This document shows, piece after piece, positions 61,096-64,000 of a DNA stretch of 64,000 bases; position 1 is the first letter of the stretch; every line of letters begins with the position of its first letter. Origin of the DNA: Paucibacter sp. KCTC 42545 (GTDB lineage Bacteria > Pseudomonadota > Gammaproteobacteria > Burkholderiales > Burkholderiaceae_C); the NCBI RefSeq assembly GCF_001477625.1, contig NZ_CP013692.1, positions 744,001-808,000 on the forward strand. Reading direction: 5' to 3'. The position numbers were made by a program, and so were the translations under genes. Below the pieces are notes generated by a model, which made no database searches, was not told the origin of the DNA, and worked only from the letters and a program-made list of their open reading frames with translations.

Positions 61096-61165
61096 AGGCT
61101 ATGCGGCGAAAGTGCAGTCGTCCGTGCGCTGGCAGACAGACACAGCGAATAGCGCGGCATAGGGT
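61096..61165. promoter_or_regulatory. Stress palindrome G with two divergent -10 elements
   Basis: A single degenerate palindrome GTGCG-CTGG-CAGAC (61124-61137) lies midway in the gap. On the plus side TAGGGT (61160-61165) and on the minus side TAGCCT (61101-61096) are both exactly 29.5 bp from its centre, giving symmetric promoters for the glycine-zipper gene and DUF3185. The symmetry is the strongest single piece of evidence for the spacing rule. Confidence 0.72.
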
Positions 61166-61205
61166 CAGGTCTTTCAACGTCCCTTAACCCTTCAAGAGGT
61201 CCTTT

Positions 61206-61445
61206 ATGAACTCACTGCAACGCTTGGCAAATATGGCGCTCAGCGCCGCCCTGCTGCTCGCTCTTGGCGCCTGCGCCGGTATGTCTCAGCGAGACAAAAA
61301 TATGGCCATCGGTGCAGGCATCGGCGCTGCCGGCGGCGCGGTGCTGACCGGTGGCAACGCGGCTGCGACGGTGGGCGGCGCGGTCGTTGGCGGCGTCATC
61401 GGCCATGAGCTTGAGAAGGACAAGAAGAAGGATAAGAAGGACTGA
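61206..61445 (+). CDS. Glycine-zipper lipoprotein (OsmB-like)
   Basis: 79 aa. Lipobox LGAC (ALLLALGACAGMS), then a glycine zipper MAIGAGIGAAGGAVLTGGNAAATVGGAVVGGVIGHELE and a Lys/Asp tail KDKKKDKKD. The layout is that of osmotically inducible lipoprotein OsmB. It is preceded by AAGAGGTCC. Its promoter contains copy G with -10 TAGGGT, so it is a likely regulon member. Confidence 0.88.
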   Translation: MNSLQRLANMALSAALLLALGACAGMSQRDKNMAIGAGIGAAGGAVLTGGNAAATVGGAVVGGVIGHELEKDKKKDKKD

Positions 61446-61494
61446 AGCCGTGCGGCCCAGTGCTTGGCCGCGCTTGTGCTGAGCCCCGCTCAGC

Positions 61495-63165
61495 TCATTC
61501 CGACAGCGGTAAGCTGACCAGGAACTGGCAGCCTTGGCCGATGCCGGGGCTGCTGGCGCGCACCGTGCCGCCATGCGCCGCGACGATCTCGCGCACCACC
61601 GTCAAGCCCAGGCCTAGCGCATCGCCGTGCACGCCCACTGCATGGGCCTCGCGGCCGAAGGGCTCAAAAATCGTTTGCAAGGCCTGGTCGCTGATGCCGA
61701 TGCCGGCGTCGCTGATGGTGATGAGCGCCTGCTCGCCGGCGCGCTGCAGTGTCATCTGAATCGTGCCGCCCTCGTGCGAATAACGGCTGGCATTGCTGAG
61801 CAGATTGCTGACGGCCTGGGTCAGCCGCAGGGCGTCACCGTAGACGCACAAGGATTCGGGCGCTAGCTCGCACCTCAGCCGCTGCTGGCGCTGCTCCAGC
61901 AGCGGCCGGCACAGCTGCGCGCAATGAGCCAGCAGGGGCGTCAGCGGCAGCGTTTGCCGATTCAGCAGCAGCTTGGCCTTGGCTTTTGCTGATGCATCAA
62001 GCGGATGCAGCAAGTCGCTGACAAAGCCGCGTATTTGCGTGGCCTGCTGCGCCATCATGTCCTGGGCGTGCGGCAGCAGCGATGCGGCATCGGGCTGGCG
62101 GCCCAGCGCCGTCATGGCGAGGCGGATTGGCGACACAGGATCATTCAGCTCGGCAGCCACACTGGCGATGAAGTCGCCCTGGCGTTGCTGCGCGGCTGCC
62201 GCAGCGGCCTGCAAGTCCAGCGCGCTGAGGGTGGCCAGCACCAACTGCTCGTTGGCCTCTTGCAAGAGCAGTTGGGATTTCTCTTGTCGGGCCAAGCGTT
62301 GAGTCAATTCGGCGGTTTGACGTTGCAGGGCCAATACAGAGGGCTCTGAGGACTCCGATGGCTCTGCGGCCGTGCCGGCTGCCCAAGGCGAGCCTAGTTC
62401 CGGAAAGGCCGTGCGTTCGACGAAAAAGGAAATGCCGCCAGGCCCTTGGCGCTTGGCGATGTACATGGCCTGGTCGGCGCAGGCGATGAGCGCCGTGGCC
62501 GTGTCGGCGTCGCGTGGGTAGATGCTGATGCCAATGCTGGCGCTCAGCTCGGCCCATTGCTCATTGCTGGCTCTGGCCTCGCCCAGTACTTCCTTGAGCT
62601 TTTCGGCCACGCTCAAGGCGTCTTTGATCTGGGCCAGATCGTCCAGCAGAATCAAAAATTCATCGCCGCCATGGCGGCTGACGGTGTCTGACTCCCGCAC
62701 CGCTGACAAGAGGCATTGCGCCACTTGGCGCAAGACCTGGTCGCCAATGGCGTGGCCTTTGGAATCATTGATCTGCTTGAATTTATCCAGGTCCACGAAC
62801 AGCAGGGCCAGCTGGGTGCCTTGGCGCTTGGCATGGGCGATGGCCTGCTCCAATCGGTCAAAGGCCAGTGCCCGGTTGGCCAGCTGCGTCAAGGGATCGA
62901 GCCCGCTGGTGCGAGCCGCTTCGTCCAGCGCTTGCATGGCCGATTCACTGTCGATCTGCGCGTCTAAAGCGCTCAGCAGCAGCTGCTCATTCGCTTCCAG
63001 CAGCTGCACGCTTTGGCTTTCGTCGAGAAAGCTCTCGGCCCGCACAACATCCTGCAGCAAGCGCACCAAGACCGCTCGCATCGCTTCGACGCGTTGGGTG
63101 ATCCTGCTCAGCGCCTGCTCGGCCTCGGCCACAGCAGGTGTTGGGGGAGTGGGCGGCGCGTCCAC
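61495..63165 (-). CDS. GGDEF domain fused to a histidine-kinase-like module lacking the His
   Basis: 556 aa from GTG 63165. A helical start (EANEQLLLSALDAQ) leads to a GGDEF domain (about 90-245) with FVDLDKFKQIND, I-site RESD and active site SRHGGDEF, all intact, so it can make cyclic-di-GMP. A second EANEQL helix leads to a dimerisation-like helix where the usual SHE is AAE (SVAAELNDPVSPIR, near 337), and a full HATPase domain: LLSNASRYSHEGG, ISDAGIGIS, IFEPFG, GLGLTVV. The missing phosphoacceptor suggests the kinase half binds ATP but does not autophosphorylate in the usual way. Confidence 0.85.
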   Translation of the reverse strand: MDAPPTPPTPAVAEAEQALSRITQRVEAMRAVLVRLLQDVVRAESFLDESQSVQLLEANEQLLLSALDAQIDSESAMQALDEAARTSGLDPLTQLANRALAFDRLEQAIAHAKRQGTQLALLFVDLDKFKQINDSKGHAIGDQVLRQVAQCLLSAVRESDTVSRHGGDEFLILLDDLAQIKDALSVAEKLKEVLGEARASNEQWAELSASIGISIYPRDADTATALIACADQAMYIAKRQGPGGISFFVERTAFPELGSPWAAGTAAEPSESSEPSVLALQRQTAELTQRLARQEKSQLLLQEANEQLVLATLSALDLQAAAAAAQQRQGDFIASVAAELNDPVSPIRLAMTALGRQPDAASLLPHAQDMMAQQATQIRGFVSDLLHPLDASAKAKAKLLLNRQTLPLTPLLAHCAQLCRPLLEQRQQRLRCELAPESLCVYGDALRLTQAVSNLLSNASRYSHEGGTIQMTLQRAGEQALITISDAGIGISDQALQTIFEPFGREAHAVGVHGDALGLGLTVVREIVAAHGGTVRASSPGIGQGCQFLVSLPLSE

Positions 63166-63177
63166 GGGTGCAGGGCC

Positions 63178-64000
63178 TTAAGCCGTTTTGCTTTTTTGGC
63201 GGGGCCGGCCGCCCAGCAGGCCTTCCTGATCGGCCAGCGGGGCGCCGATCTGCAGGCCTTGGTCGTCGATATGGAACTCGCGCAGCTGGTCGGAATGCGC
63301 GCTGCCCCTGAGCTTGACCACGGCCAACAAGCGGCGCAAGCGGCTGTCGATCTCGATGTAGCGCTGCACGATGATGGCGTCGGTCAGGAAGGCGGTGCCG
63401 TAGGGGCTGAAGCGCAGATCGGTGTAGCGATCCTCCAGCTCGGAGGTCATCAAAATCGTCACGCCCGCACCCGCCATCGCGAGCACCAAGCGCGCCAGTG
63501 ATTCGCGGAAATCCTCACGGAAGGTGGGGGCTACCGCCAGCTCAAAGCCCGACAGCGAATCGATCACCACGCGGGTCGCACCCAGCCGCGTGATTTCGCT
63601 CAGCAGCAGACCAATGACTTCATCAATCGAGAGATCCGGCGCCCGGCTGTCCACCAGCCCGACCTGGCCGCTGGCGACCAGCTCGGCAATGATGCGGTTC
63701 TGCGCTTGATGGGAGCGCTGCTCAAAAGCCGCCACCACGCCGGTTTCGCCGCGCCGTGCGCCTTCGGCCAGAAAGGCGGCCGCCAGAATGCTTTTGCCTG
63801 AACCCGAAGGGCCGGCCACCAGCAGCGAATAGCCGCGCGGCAAACCGCCGCCCAGCATCTCATCCAGCTCGGGCACGCCCAGCTGCAAGCGGGTGTCGGT
63901 GGCGGGCGCGCTGGCAACTGTCTCAGCCGACGAGGCCATTGTTTGATGCCCAGCCGGGGCGAAGATCTGGATGCCGGAGCTGGCGATGCGGAAGGTGTGC
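63178..64000 (-). CDS. KaiC-like RecA-fold ATPase (5' end beyond window)
   Basis: The frame stays open to the right edge: upstream of the Met at 63939 it reads HTFRIASSGIQIFAPAG, a sequence like the linker of double-domain KaiC proteins, so the first ATPase domain probably lies outside the window. The visible domain has GVPELDEMLGGGLPRGYSLLVAGPSGSGKSILAA (Walker A) and TRVVIDSLSGF (Walker B), with ILMTSELEDRYTD later. KaiC-like ATPases may act as circadian, stress or signalling proteins. Twelve bases separate it from the GGDEF/kinase gene, so an operon is likely. Confidence 0.88.
   Translation of the reverse strand, partial: HTFRIASSGIQIFAPAGHQTMASSAETVASAPATDTRLQLGVPELDEMLGGGLPRGYSLLVAGPSGSGKSILAAAFLAEGARRGETGVVAAFEQRSHQAQNRIIAELVASGQVGLVDSRAPDLSIDEVIGLLLSEITRLGATRVVIDSLSGFELAVAPTFREDFRESLARLVLAMAGAGVTILMTSELEDRYTDLRFSPYGTAFLTDAIIVQRYIEIDSRLRRLLAVVKLRGSAHSDQLREFHIDDQGLQIGAPLADQEGLLGGRPRQKSKTA

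Overview
The window is a high-GC chromosomal segment of a betaproteobacterium. The order Thr-tRNA synthetase, IF-3, L35, L20, PheS, PheT, IHF-alpha, MerR, tRNA-Pro, the beta-oxidation operon and the many small Burkholderiales-type envelope proteins point to Burkholderiales, probably the Roseateles/Paucibacter/Rubrivivax/Leptothrix lineage. The genus is inference; no rRNA lies in the window.

Layout. 1-2139: visibly more A/T-rich, an integron-type array of small minus-strand cassettes separated by attC-like inverted repeats, with no integrase in the window. 2587-3888: an alpha/beta hydrolase. 3984-10717: a beta-oxidation operon (crotonase/HAD fusion, thiolase, acyl-CoA dehydrogenase, small membrane protein, SDR, PaaI thioesterase) behind a palindromic operator. 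10756-24499: MCP, CurA-type reductase, ElaA acetyltransferase, SDR, HI0933-like flavoprotein, RNB ribonuclease, Tex, TonB receptor, patatin and a glycine-zipper lipoprotein. 24606-32973: translation operon thrS-infC-rpmI-rplT-pheS-pheT-ihfA-merR, led by a threonine-rich leader peptide plus terminator, and closed by tRNA-Pro(GGG). 35996-40888: NodT/MacA/MacB efflux operon. 42371-64000: a long run of metal-handling, envelope and stress genes with two-component proteins, lipid and cell-surface enzymes, an Fnr-family regulator translationally coupled to fumC, and a GGDEF/kinase hybrid beside a KaiC-like ATPase that runs off the right edge.

How the genes work together. The most striking signal is in noncoding DNA. 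A palindrome close to GTGCGCTGNCGCACA recurs in front of the BON gene, a 55-aa gene, the PRC-barrel gene, an 83-aa gene, a collagen-like lipoprotein gene, the CBS gene, the Fnr-family regulator itself and a divergent DUF3185/glycine-zipper pair. In six promoters the first T of a TAGNNT -10 hexamer lies exactly 29.5 bp from the palindrome centre, which places the palindrome at about -41.5, the class II CRP/FNR activator position. I infer a stress/envelope regulon run by a Crp/Fnr-family protein, with the protein encoded at 58897-59784 as the nearest candidate. A second repeated element, TCCTAC, surrounds the response-regulator/kinase cluster at 43.8-47.6 kb. The thrS leader is a second well-supported regulatory element, best explained as ribosome-mediated attenuation.

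All function calls are from reading the sequence and family knowledge; no database search was run.
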